Assembly (NCBI GenBank): GCA_016169945.1 | Contig: JADLSH010000256.1 | Location: forward strand, 186,001 to 250,000 | Origin: Trachythela sp. YZ-2020 | Taxonomy: Eukaryota; Cnidaria; Anthozoa; Malacalcyonacea; Clavulariidae | DNA length: 64,000 nt | Direction of reading: 5' to 3' | Part shown: positions 30,979-42,654 of the stretch, in pieces | How the letters are laid out: every line of letters begins with the position of its first letter | Numbering within the stretch: the first letter of the stretch is position 1 | Program-made: the position numbers and the translations under genes | Notes under the pieces: model-generated | Seen by the model: only the letters and a program-made list of their open reading frames with translations | What the model was told of the DNA's origin: nothing | Databases searched by the model: none

Positions 30979-33900
30979 ATGATGTCGGAACTTTCCCGAA
31001 TTACTCGACAAGCGCCGCAAAGCATGTCGGACGTGTTTTCAAAGACTTCTGGGATACTCGTGCTAACAGGTCGTGCTTTTCAACTCGTGCTAACAAGTGA
31101 ATATATGAAGGAGCTTTGTTATGATTCATTGAAAGAAATCATTCCAGGTGATGGAAAGAAAGGAATCTTATCGAGGTCAAGCATCTGGAAAGTAATATCT
31201 CAGGTAAAACATTTAATAATTTATAAATACTGAACTTGGTCCTTAACACTCCAGCAATTGCCTTTTGCTCAGCAATTATCAATGTACAAGGCCAAATGGC
31301 AAACCCCCCTTTTGAAAACTTTTCCAAGCACAGATGAATAGTGAATCAGGCCGGATGTAATTATCCATTTACCACTCTTCAAATGATTGGTCGAAAATCA
31401 TTTTCTTCTACCAATCAATTGTTAGAATTATTAAACTTGAGGGGGAAACTTAGAAACACCTGTTATTATTATGCTCCTCTATAGATGATCTAGAGCTGAG
31501 TTGCCAACCATAGTAGCACCTCATGATAGTCCCTTTCCAATAGTCATGTTATTCCTTTGTTAACAGTGTCTTAATTGCAAAGTTTTTACTTTTTTAATAT
31601 CAGGAAAATGACAAAGCGGCACCAACAACTAGCCCTAAATCGACAACGAAAACATCGGCTGGAAAAAGAAAATTTGACATTATGTTAGATGAAGGCAATG
31701 ATGCTGACTTGTCAGAAGATGAAATTTCCATAACCAAAGCGGTAACGTCAACAGAGCCTACTCCCCCAACCTCACCATCAACATTGCAAGTAGTCACCAG
31801 TGTACACCATTTATCGTGATAGACGAGTTGACTTGGCTTCACAAGCTGGAAATATTCCAGAACAGTTGCTTCATGACATTGTGCGAGGAACTGTGAGTAT
31901 CATGATATCCATGTCCCTGTGTGAACCATGGAATCGGTTACCAACTGCTATCGAATTAAGGGAAATGGCAAAGAGTCTGATTGTGACGTATCCATTGTTA
32001 CGTGATCCAGTTAATTAATGGCCATGTAAGTTTAACATTTCTCATGCATATTTTTACCAATATCTTCACTTAAATACCACAGGCATATTCATAAATTTCA
32101 ATTGTGTGAAAATATTATGGCATTGTAGGATATAAACCCCAATGTCATTAGTACCTGCAGGAGAGTTGGAAGTTTTGTTTGTTCTACTACCCATTAGAAT
32201 AGTAGAATTTGAAATTCAGTATTTCATCTGAAAATCACTATTCCCTACAGCATATATTTTCTTCCTTCAAGTCAGGTCAAAAATATACAGAAGAAATACC
32301 TACCTGCCTGTGTTTTAAGATAACTATAAAGCTTAGTTGTACCAGTAAAATGTTCAAACTGCTGGCTATCACCAGTAGCCAGCTGTTAGTTCGATTTTTT
32401 TTGCTTCAACTTTAAAAATAATGCTTGAATTGTGATCAGCAAACAAATTTGCTTTGCAAATACTTCTGTTGTTATCTGGTCAGGGTTTTATTTATACCCG
32501 AAGAACCTATCAAATGCAATTTTCCCCTTGACACTCGGTATGTGCTTCTTTCATGCAAAGTTTAACCAAATTATCTTTATAGGATACTGATATTCTAAAT
32601 TGAAACCAATCACAATTTGTCTTCCACAATACAAACGCAATAACTGAGATCATCAAGTTTACTATGCTTTTCAATTTCTGTCAGTCTGACATTTTATCAT
32701 ATATGGTACAGCAGCATAGTGTAAATTTCCTTCCCTGACTTGTTATTTTAACCTGATAATATCACTGTCTTGTGCTCTTGTACATTGTGTTTGGGACTTG
32801 TTACTACAGGGCTTGAAATTTGAGATTTTTGCACTATCCAATGGGATACTAGTAACCTAGAATCTGGTATCCACCAAAAATAGATAATTATCCCACATGT
32901 GGATAATAGATATATTTAAGCAAGTAGTAACCAAACACTGAAACAAATATATACTCTCGATTTCAATTTGCTTTTGAAATATGACTTCCAATGTTTATAT
33001 GTAAGTTCAGAAAGTTTGTTTCAAGCATTGTAAGTTATAATTGGCTACTGTAGGTAAAAATGCCAGCCAATCAAATTGTTTGTTATTGTATCATCGGAAT
33101 ACAAGCTTTCAATTACCAGAAAACAGAATCCCTGGAAGAGTGTATACAAAATCTGCAAATGCAGACATGGTGAATATAATTATTTAAAATCTGGTGTCCT
33201 ATGGATATTGGAATACTGCAAATTATAGACCCTTTACTGCACACACTAAACCTACAGTATAGAGATGTTGATTAAGAAAAGGTAAGATTTAAGTTTTAAA
33301 ATACATTTTATATATTTTTGTAAGGAACGTTTATTTAATCGTCTGAAAAAGAGGATGTACAATAAGAAGCCAGTGGAAAACAAACGGGGACCAAATAAAA
33401 AAAAAGATGGTGGAAACAAAATGTCCAGTTATTTAAAAAGTCCGGAAGAACAAGTTGTTGAAAACCCAAAGATAATTGACAATAATTCTTGTGGAAAGCT
33501 GGACACAAATGAAGTAATGTCCCAAGAAGATAACAATGGTAAGGATAATAATCTATACCTGTTCATAGAATCAAGTCAACCAAGTTCATGTCAATCCTGC
33601 ATTCGATTATTATGTGACAAAAGTTGTTATTCCTGATGCACTCCACTTATGACAAGATGGGCTTGTTGGTCCATCTAACCCACCCTCAAATTTCTTTGCT
33701 CGTATCTACACGGTCAGGTGGAATATACTGAAAAAAAAACACTAAGGCTTGACTTACAGTACTTTGTTATTGTACTCAGTCTATTGCCAAATGATCTTAC
33801 TTGTCAAGAAAAAACCCTTGCACTTTATGGGTTTTAAAACATATTACTGTATTTAATTTAACGATTATGAAAGAATCATATCATTATGTGTTTATGAATC

Positions 33901-36430
33901 AGTATATATACTCATGGATATTAAAATTATATAGACCCAAAGTCATCTTGTGGCCGCATTGATCAGCCAATTATGGGCAGGCTCTAAAAATCCTTACTTA
34001 AAGAAATGCAGAAAAGCAAACCATCCCCAAGTGTAATTAACACATATTTGAACCAGCAGTTTGAGTCAAGACGACAACATATAAAGGACGTGTCAGCAGA
34101 TGAACAATGCTCAAAATTGTTTGAGCTATATCCTTGCTTCAAGAATCCTGTAGAGGTAGGTTGTTTAGAGTACCAATTTTTTCTTAAAATTTAAGATTGA
34201 CATTTATTAATTGAGGCCCAATGTGCAAGTACCCTACTTTGTTATTATACATCATCTTATCACCAGCAGATAGTTATGTTATAGATTACCAGTCCATTTC
34301 ATAGGCGGATCTACTAGGGGGGGTGCCCACCTCCTACAAAAACGTCAGCACCCCCAACAAAAATTGAAAATCAACAAGTTCATATTGAAATTTTCACTAT
34401 CTATAGCATCTTTGACATAATTTGTGCTGGTGGTGGAATGATGCACCCCCTCAGAAAAATCTGCAGGTTCCCTCGATCTGTCAGATGAGCCTGGATCCGC
34501 CCCTGGTCCATTTTGAAACCTAGTGCCTAATACTGTAATAGTCAATTGTAAACATCCTCAAAATATGTCATTTATAACTGCCTCATTCTTCAAAAGCATG
34601 TGTTAAACAATTGTGATGAAAAATAAGATTCTCTTGCAATCTCATCTGGAACTTTAGGTTAAATTTAACTGCTTAGAAATTAATCAATTATGTATATTGA
34701 AACGAACTGACCAACAAAAGTGGCCTGATATTATTTTACTTTTCAGGAGGAGTCCCTGGGCTTTTATTGGTTAACTTTTAACTACATGTACTAATTATCA
34801 ATATTTTGATTGATATGAGTTGATGATAACCCTTCCTATTCCCAAGAATCCTTGTTCAATACATGAAGTTTTTAAGAATGCACACTCACCTCTCATCTTT
34901 TTCTCGATACTCCAAGATTTCTTGTTAGGGTAAAATCTTGCTTGAGGGATCTCACTCGAAATCTTTTCACAGCCAAAAGTAAGGTGGTGCTATATTTTGA
35001 ATTGATCATTTATAAGCCAACCAATTGAACAGTCAACTCCTGATAGCTAGAACTCTCGTTAACTTGAACCTCCTGCAACTACTCAGAATCGACTTCCTGG
35101 AAACCATTATACACTTATTGTAATATTTAGTTTGGTAACTCCTCTAACTGGGCAAGCATTGACTGCATGAGCATCATCGATCCTGCTAACTTGAAGCAAT
35201 GTTTGTTTTCCTTCTATGGTCATTTTCTATATGATTCTACCATAGATAACTCCCAACCATGTCTGTTAATATGTGACAAGTCAAAACAAGTTTAAATATA
35301 AAACTACTATCTGCTACTATGATAATAGTTAAATTAGCATCCTGCCATCTATTTCGTTTTGAACTTTAAACAACTTATGGATTAAGGAATGATTTACAAC
35401 CATCTACAGAAAGTGGATAAGTGATCCAATTCAGTATGCTTGATGTAGACTAAAATATTTTTTTAATTTTTACAGTTGCCAAGGTGACCCATCTAATGAA
35501 GAATTTGCACTTGCTGTTTGGGAACACAAACGTGAAGTCCACGAAATCATCAAAAAAAGTTGCGGAACTAATTTACCTGATAAAGGTAAGCTTTTATGAA
35601 TTGATGGTTTTTGTAAACAAGCATGCAGGACTCTTCACATTTAAAGGAATTGTGTTGAAATGCATAAATCCACTTTTATGTCCTTTTCATTTACAAACTC
35701 AATCTGTTATACAAAATTATATTCTGAAATCCTATGGATATTGGGAATATTAACATAGAAGATACTAGAGTGAGTATTCTTCAACTTGCTCAGGCTTAAA
35801 AAATAATTGTTTGGTTCCTGTTTGCCGACCAAAAACAATTATTAATAAATAAGGTTGGGTGTCACGAGATAAGGCTGGCCAGGAATCAAGAACCATTTGA
35901 ACAATATTTTTAGACCTTATAAGCATGCAGCTGAAGACATACCTTTCTTCTGCAGCCAATGATGAAAATTAAATACGAAATTAATTAATTTTACTTTCTT
36001 TAGGATCATGAGGATCCAGAGGTGGTTTGTAGCTCTCGGCGACAGAACGTGAAAGGTTTGCCATTGCTTTGCATAGATAAAACGTCAGCATATTTAATGT
36101 GCTCAGGTAACCCAGTCTTCATAGTAGAACTGCAGAAAATTATGGAAGCCGTCCTTGCCTTAATTGGGCTATTTTATCTCCTGGATGTCGATTATCCCAA
36201 AAGCCATGAACTGGGTCTAACCATGTAACAGAACCTGGTGTTTCAAGACCTAAGCACTCCAGGTGACCTTCTAAATACATTTCAGTCAGCGAAAGAAGCT
36301 TACCTAGACTTTTGTGAACACAAAGTCAATCTATATTATCAAGAAGATTGTCAAGTACAGTATCAAGTATTGAACATAATTATCTGGGAGGAATATAATG
36401 ATCTTTTTAACATGTGACTTTCTCAGTTCG
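30979..36430 (+). pseudogene. EnSpm gene B: multi-exon companion protein, disrupted
   Basis: Candidate exons are 30979-31203, 31604-31789, ~31797-32025, 33325-33538, 33935-34155, 35476-35585 and 36004-~36410, most with good GT/AG borders. Exons 1-2 join in phase 0 and 33538/33935 join in phase 1. Readable blocks are KRKFDIMLDEGNDADLSEDE (acidic), RLPTAIELREMAKSLIVTYP, ERLFNRLKKRMYNKKPVENK (basic), LFELYPCFKNPVE, and LPLLCIDKTSAYLMCSGNPV followed by VLALIGLFYLLDVDYPKS. These blocks, in this order, resemble uncharacterised companion proteins in cnidarian and fish DNA transposons (from memory, not searched). Breaks are a frameshift near 31795, TAA at 32016 and 33986 region, and TAA at 36226-36228, after which QNLVFQDLSTPG continues. 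Function unknown. Confidence 0.5.
34300..34505. mobile_element. 206-bp hAT-type MITE
   Basis: The ends are CATAGGCGGATCTACTAG (34300) and CTGGATCCGCCCCTG (to 34505), imperfect inverted repeats of the CAGGGGCGGA hAT type. An exact 8-bp duplication GTCCATTT flanks it (34292-34299 and 34506-34513), the hAT hallmark. Inserted in an intron of EnSpm gene B. Confidence 0.8.
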
Positions 36431-36599
36431 TTTGTGAGAATGGCATGTCTTTGTTTTCTAGTTTGTTTTTTAGCATACAGAAAATAGTTAATTATATTTA
36501 TGAATTTGCAAGAGGTACACATATGTCATTTTATTTCTAAGTATATCGAATTGCAAAGTGCGTGAAAGAAATTCGTAATTCGCAGCCCTAGAATTTTTG

Positions 36600-37030
36600 A
36601 ATGCTTCTTAAATTTAGAAGTATCCTGTTCTTGATATGAGAATGCATGGTTTTTTCTTGTTCTCAATTTAAGAAAAAACTTTCTTGTAATAGGTAAAAGT
36701 ATTCTTGCATTCTAGGTTTATTCTAGGTTTATTCTTAAGAAAGATATTCTTGTATCAAGCAATAATATTCTTGTGTCAAGCAATAATATTCTTGCAAGAA
36801 TAATATTCTTGCAAGAATAATATTCTTGTAACAAGAATATAATTCTTGGCAAGAATAATATTCTTGTGTCAAGCAATAATATTCTTGCAAGAATAATATT
36901 CTTGCAAGAATAATATTCTTGTAACAAGAATATAATTCTTGGCAAGAATAATATTCTTACTATACGGACAATAATTTATTTGCTTGCTTTGAGCAAGTTT
37001 TTGCTCAAAGCAAGCATTTTTTTTCTTAAA
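36600..37030. repeat. Right subterminal TTCTTG array of the EnSpm-like element
   Basis: A dense array of CAAGAATAATATTCTTG palindromes, with a ~125-bp higher-order duplication (36770-36845 and 36865-36945). It is the counterpart of the left array at 26530-26930. Confidence 0.65.
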
Positions 37031-37054
37031 TCAAGAATGACAAATTTTGCTGTG

Positions 37055-37382
37055 TAATGCTGTATTTAAATGAATATAATGCTGTAAGCGACTTATCATT
37101 TCTACGGGCTATAACTGTGAAATATTGTCACTGCTCATGAAAATGTGATTTCAGTTTTGGTACGACACAAATAGACACAGCACCAGCACCAAACTTACCT
37201 GTGCTTGGTCCTTGTCAATAGGTACAGTAACTTAACACAGATACGCGGTTAATCGCGGCCACGCGCGGTTTGACCGAAGCTATCTTCCCGGAGGTTGCCC
37301 GCCGTTTTCCCGGTGGCGGCACGCGATTGCATGGACATATTGAGATTTGACCGCAACTCACGGCGGAACATGAAAACAATAA
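37055..37382. other. Unique flank with a GC-rich patch
   Basis: No gene. 37222-37330 is GC-rich (CGCGGTTAATCGCGGCCACG, CCCGGTGGCGGCACGCG), with CGCGGTTAATCGCGG forming a small inverted repeat. It resembles in composition the 13-bp array at 38095. Confidence 0.3.
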
Positions 37383-38094
37383 GACTTGCAAAGTCGGAAT
37401 TTTCCGTGGGCAAATTAGTATTCTGCAGAAATCAGTATATCATACGATATATCTTAGCAGTTTAATTTCCAACTTTGTCATTGGCATTTTGGTGTTTTCT
37501 TTTATTTTTGACAATTCCATGTATATTGCCACCAGCCTAAAAATTTAGTGGTCGTATTTGTTTGTAAAGGTTAATAGTGTGTTTTGACGAAGCAAGTCTT
37601 TTACCATAGCTACTTATTGCACAATTTTAGCACACAAATAGCTTAGTTGAAGGTAAACACAAAAATTCAAAGCAAATCTCCCAATAACTAGTCCATAAAT
37701 TTGGTAATTGTTTTTTCTGGAATGTTGTCTGGGTCAATAGAAGTACTGTTCGGCCAAGTTCTGATATAGACGGACTTGCAAAAGTAATGCAGCTTGTTTC
37801 ACAATGCAATGTAAGCTGACTTTTGAAGCAATAATTCTTACCATATTGAAATATGCAGTACCTGTTATATAGACAGTAAATTAAAATATTTGTAAATAGA
37901 CTGACAAACAATATCATATTTGTTTGAGGGAGCAAGCGTAGTAGCGGCGCATATATATGATTGAGTACGTATCTCCACCGCTTACTCTAATTTGTATAGC
38001 TTGAAAATGCGAGGTAGATACAGTACTACCTAGAAGTAACTTAACACTGCGGTTCGGTTGTGGTTCGTGCGGTTACCGGGTGCGGTTCGTGCGT

Positions 38095-38215
38095 TTAGCG
38101 CGTGCGGTTAGCGGGTACTGCGCGTGCGGTTAGCGCGTGCGGTTAGCGCGTGCGGTTAGCGCGTGCGGTTAGCGCGTGCGGTTAGCGCGTGCGGTTAGCG
38201 CGTGCGGTGCGCGCG
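38095..38215. repeat. 13-bp tandem array GCGCGTGCGGTTA
   Basis: About eight near-perfect copies of GCGCGTGCGGTTA, preceded at 38048-38094 by degenerate relatives (TGCGGTTACCGGG, TGCGGTTCGTGCG) and followed by GGTTCGTGCGGTAA. It is strongly GC-rich in an AT-rich region, with one CpG-rich 13-mer per 1.3 helical turns. Confidence 0.8.
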
Positions 38216-41200
38216 GTTTTCGAGTTCGGTTCGTGCGGTAATCACACCCAAACAGAAAAACCACTGCGTCGTGTTCCGACGGTTTCCGATACAACTGTTA
38301 TTATGCGGCAAACGGACTTGTTCCTATATGGATTAATTTGTTTACTAACTTGCCATTTCCTCTAATAAACTGTATAACGTACACCACTGATATGAATTTA
38401 TATTATGTATATAAAGAGAATGAGGTGTTAAGGCGAAGTATAAACTCAGATCAACAAACGTGTCGCCAATGCAAACCTACGGGTTTGCCGCATGATATTT
38501 CGGTGTTAGTAAACAAGCAACCGTAATGTGATAAGCGACACTTTTATAAATCAGTGATTCAATCGCTCTACTATATTAATTGTACTTTGCCATAAAATAT
38601 GACACAACGGTTTATAAAATGACAAGCTTGTTACACGTTGTCAACAGGCTTGCTACGAGCTTGGTAAGCCGACAACTTGTCAACAAGATGTGAGATTTTT
38701 ACATGCGTAGATAAACCTAGTAACTTTTTGTCATACGCGTATCAGTTTAAAAGCCTATAGAAAAGGGTTTATATAGCATGCAGCAAATTCCGAAGTCAAC
38801 AACGCATTAATCTATAAATATTTTTTTAATTATTATTGTAAGCGCATACCTTTCCGTTTGCAAGTCAGACTTTGTCGCATCTTTCCGTGTATTGTAGTTA
38901 CGTGTATATGTAACAGAGAGCTGGGCTTATACAGCATAAAACTCCAAAGGTTATAAACATACCATAATAAAGCATCGTAGGATGCGACAGGAATTTGCGT
39001 ATAAAGGAATTTGTAAAAAAGCAATAAAACTTTTGATAATTTAAGGTGGCTCGATGTAGTAATCACAAAAACTTTATTCAAGAATCACGAAAACAAAACT
39101 TCATACTATATGAACAAACCTGCGTGACCATTTGTGCGCGCGGGAATATTAACGAAAGAACTTCCAAAATGACCTGACGTGAGCATTTACTCGCGCCATC
39201 TCGCGTCATTGCGCGTGTTATATACCGTTTTCATGTCAATTGCTGACGTCATTAAAATATTCCATTTTTGAAAAACAATGCGCTATGTCTCATTATTTTG
39301 TCTGGTGACCTATGTTTAAATTTTGCACACTGTATTGCACACAAAAATCTTTCATTATTCCAAAAATAACAAAATTTTGTAATGCCAAAATTTTTTTATT
39401 GAAGACAACGACAATTTTGCCTTTTTCAAAAAAATGGCATTACAGAATTTTTTTATATTTTGCTTATTGTTAGTCTGTCTTGCAAGTAAAATAATGCACG
39501 AAAAAAAATTGGGGGTCACCGTGATTTTTTTCCAACTACACGAGGCAATAAGCTATTTTAGAATGAATTTCATACCCGTATGTTGTCATAGCAACGAACT
39601 GTATGTTACTAAAACTAACATAATTTGAAAGTAGAAACATCAAAATATATGAAAATCCCGATATCTGGCGACCTACAGTTCTGTAAAACTTTGGGCACTT
39701 CAGTAAATTTCGCTTTCAACCAAATTTATATTGGATACACTTACGACAGGGCAAAATGAGCATTTCCAGGAATATAAAGAGGTACTGGCTGTCTCTTTAT
39801 GGACAGGCAGGAATAGTGTTAGTGTTGCTATGGCAACCATGCTGTCTTATCTTTTGCGTTTATATTGTCTAATTTCAGATTGAATTGATAATATCTTTTT
39901 TCTCCTTCGGTCAATTTTTCTGGAAATTTTTTTGGAAGATTAATGGTCCACCAAAGAATAGCATATCAAAATTTGAAGGGTAGTTTATAAGGCTAGTTTC
40001 GAGATATTTTGGAATTTCGATTGCAGAGAAACCTCTCCGAAGGAAACACGAGAAAAACAGCTTGAAAACCCATTTGAAGTTGCTGACGCGATTAAATATC
40101 GACTCGACAAGATCGCACTTTGCGCATGCGTAGAATTTATAATACGTGAACAACACGAAATGAAACAACAAAATTCTGTGCACACAATAATAATGCGAAA
40201 CGTGTCAGTTTATGCTTGGTTCTTGGACTTTGTTTATATAATTATGTATTTTCATTCCTACTTTTTGGCTTGTGCTTTATATTCTTTACATATGCATGTT
40301 TGAGATGAAAAAGGAAGTTTAACAAGCAACACATTAATGTGAAAACTTTTCAAAACATTCAAACAACATATATTTTTCATATAAAGACAACTCGTATAAA
40401 ACCGTATAAAACTGTCTGTATTGTAGTTTTATGTGCTAGTTTAGCAGGTCAAACACTAATTGTGAATTGAGTTGAAAGATAGGAGTAACATATTATATTG
40501 TATTATATTATATTATATTACTTTGGGAGTTTTAGACTTCGTTGAACACAGTATAAAATATAATTTCAGAATCTAATAGTAATCAGTCAATGCAACCAGT
40601 CGAAGATTTTGTACATAATAAAAGAATATACGGAACGTATATAGGTAAAAAACACACTAAAAGAAAGCTTAGAAACTGGTTAAAAATATACATACTGTTT
40701 AAATTTCAAAGGTTTACGATTCTAATGAAAAATTTGTGGTTTCTTCGAAGATAAATTAAAAGTCTCCGAAAATATAAACTTCCCGCGGCTTGCTTCAAAC
40801 ATTTTTGCCGGGTCACGAATATTCCACGCGTGGGACGCGATCATGACGTCTGATCGGATTTCAAACTGTACTATAACTGTAGGGAGCCAAGTTAAGCATT
40901 AATAGTTAAATAATGGATTTAGCTAAGATTATTTGACCTCACATATTTTTTATGTCAGTCAAATATATAAATATTTCTATTTACGTAAAGTATTTACTCT
41001 AGTTTGTCCAATGTGTATCAAACCATAAATAATCTTTATTGTATTAGGAAAAGCCTGTCTCAAACTCGGATCTCAATCTCAGATCTCTCACTCCGCTTAC
41101 ATATAGCTTTCCGCACAATGTTTGCTTTGATTTTACTAGCAAATCCCGTTGAAAAATACACCGTGCATCTTCTTTCAAATAAACTGATAAATTTTCGTTT

Positions 41201-41689
41201 CGTAATCTACACACTGTTTAATACCTCGGAGTTATATCCTCCCACGTCTCGGAAATACCAAAATACTAATTAGCGCGCCGGTCAATAGATGCGTTCAGAA
41301 TAGCTAAATACAAACTTAAAGCTATCAGTATATCACTGAGAGATTTACGGATCGAATATTTCTTCAATATGAGATTTTCAACGAGTTTTCCTCGCTGGGG
41401 ACTAACCTCCGGAAAATATATGTGTTATATTATATGATATCCTCGCTTGAATAGTTAAAAGAAAATCTAGAGGTATGAACGAATATTTGCCATATATATT
41501 ATCGTTGATTACTCTGAAATTTAACTCGCAGTGATATATAGACCATATCATGTGGTGATAGACAATATACTCACAATTATATATCCTTACGATACGTATA
41601 CGCTAACCCGAATAACAACTTCCGTATTTGTATTACACGCGGCATCCATTCTTAGCAGTATTTATTGAACTACTTATGTCATCGTCTGC
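38216..41689. other. Interior of the 37383-42337 element
   Basis: No supported gene in ~3.5 kb. A TATTATATTA microsatellite lies at 40495-40520. Short frames (for example 39911-40185 minus) overlap one another and lack family resemblance. Confidence 0.25.
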
Positions 41690-42654
41690 AATACTATATA
41701 CAGTATCTAACTCGCATTTCAAGCTATACAAATTACAGTAAACGGCGAAGATACGCACTCAATCGTATATATACACCGCTACAACGCTTGATCCCTCAAA
41801 CAAACATGATATTGTTTGTCAGTCTATTTACAAATATTTTAATTGACTGTCTATATAACAGGTATATGTCAATATGGTAAGAATTATTGCTTCAAGAGTC
41901 AGCTTACATTGCATTGTGAAACAAGCTGCATTATTTTTGCATGTCCGTCTATATCAGAACTTTGTCGAACAGTACTTCTATTGACCCACAGAGCATTCCA
42001 GAAAAAAACAATTACCAAATTTATAGACTATTTATTGTGAGATTTGGTTTGAATTTTTGTGTTTACTTTCAAATAAGCTATTTGTGTGGTAAAATTGTGC
42101 AAGAATTAGCTATGGTAAAGACTTGCTTCGTCAAAACACACTATTAATCTTTACAAACAAATACGACCACTAAATTTTTAGGCTGGTTACAATACTGTAT
42201 ACATTAAATTGTAAAAAATAAAAGAAAACACCAAAATGCCACTAACAAAGTTGGAAATTAAACTGCTAAAATATATCGTATGATATGCTGATTTCTGAAT
42301 ACTTATTTGTCCTCGGAAAATTCCGACTTTGCAAGTCGATTGATCAGTTGGTTGAGCATCCAATGCGGATTACTGAAACAACGACTTCTCTTTTGGATGT
42401 TGCTGTAGCAAGTAATCCCGAAAAATATCTCAACAAGGTGTGTTGCATATTGGAACCAGTGACCATAGTTTGGTCTATGTTTGTAGGAAAATGTCTTTCA
42501 CGAAAAATCATGTCAAACTTGTTGAATCATGAAATTACAAAAATTACCTAAAACAAAATTTTAAACAAGATTTGTATGCTGCTTTATCCGTACAAAATTT
42601 GGAGATTGACGATCCTAATTTACTTTGGAATAATTTTAAAACAACTTTTAATCC

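Larger units (their letters stand above)
26510..37054. mobile_element. 10.5-kb EnSpm/CACTA-like DNA transposon with two divergent genes
   Basis: The termini are CACAGCAAAATT (26510-26521) and AATTTTGCTGTG (37043-37054), flanked by TA on both sides. CAC...GTG ends and subterminal arrays of short motifs define the CACTA (EnSpm) superfamily. Arrays of TTCTTG/CAAGAA occupy 26530-26930 and 36600-37030. Inside, gene A runs leftward from 30893 (zinc finger, later a tnp2-like C-terminus at 28203-27334) and gene B runs rightward from ~30979 to ~36400; their starts are under 100 bp apart. Several in-frame stops and a missing catalytic region show that it is no longer autonomous. Four smaller elements have inserted into its introns. 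Confidence 0.65.
37383..42337. repeat. 5-kb element bounded by ~640-bp inverted arms
   Basis: 37383-38025 is matched in inverse by 41690-42337: GACTTGCAAAGTCGGAATTT at both outer ends, then CATACGATATAT, TTAATTTCCAACTTTGT, TTGACGAAGCAAGTCTT, TACTGTTCG-C-AA-GTTCTGATATAGACGG, TTTGAGGGA-CAAGCGT-GTAGCGG. Identity is ~85% by eye. Frames in the arms (37627-37935 minus, 41665-42147 plus) are mirror images of one another and show no known domain. The right arm ends exactly where the LINE frame at 42338 begins, suggesting insertion into the LINE. Confidence 0.6.

Noticed and set aside
30681..36228. Stop-codon reassignment (TAA read as Gln)
   Set aside because: Host exons here use TAA nowhere in frame, other transposon genes end normally at TAA, and decay of a dead element explains the pattern.
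37627..42147. Membrane-like ORFs in the inverted arms (37627-37935 and 41665-42147)
   Set aside because: The frames are mirror images within a non-coding inverted repeat, with frameshifts between the copies and no family match.
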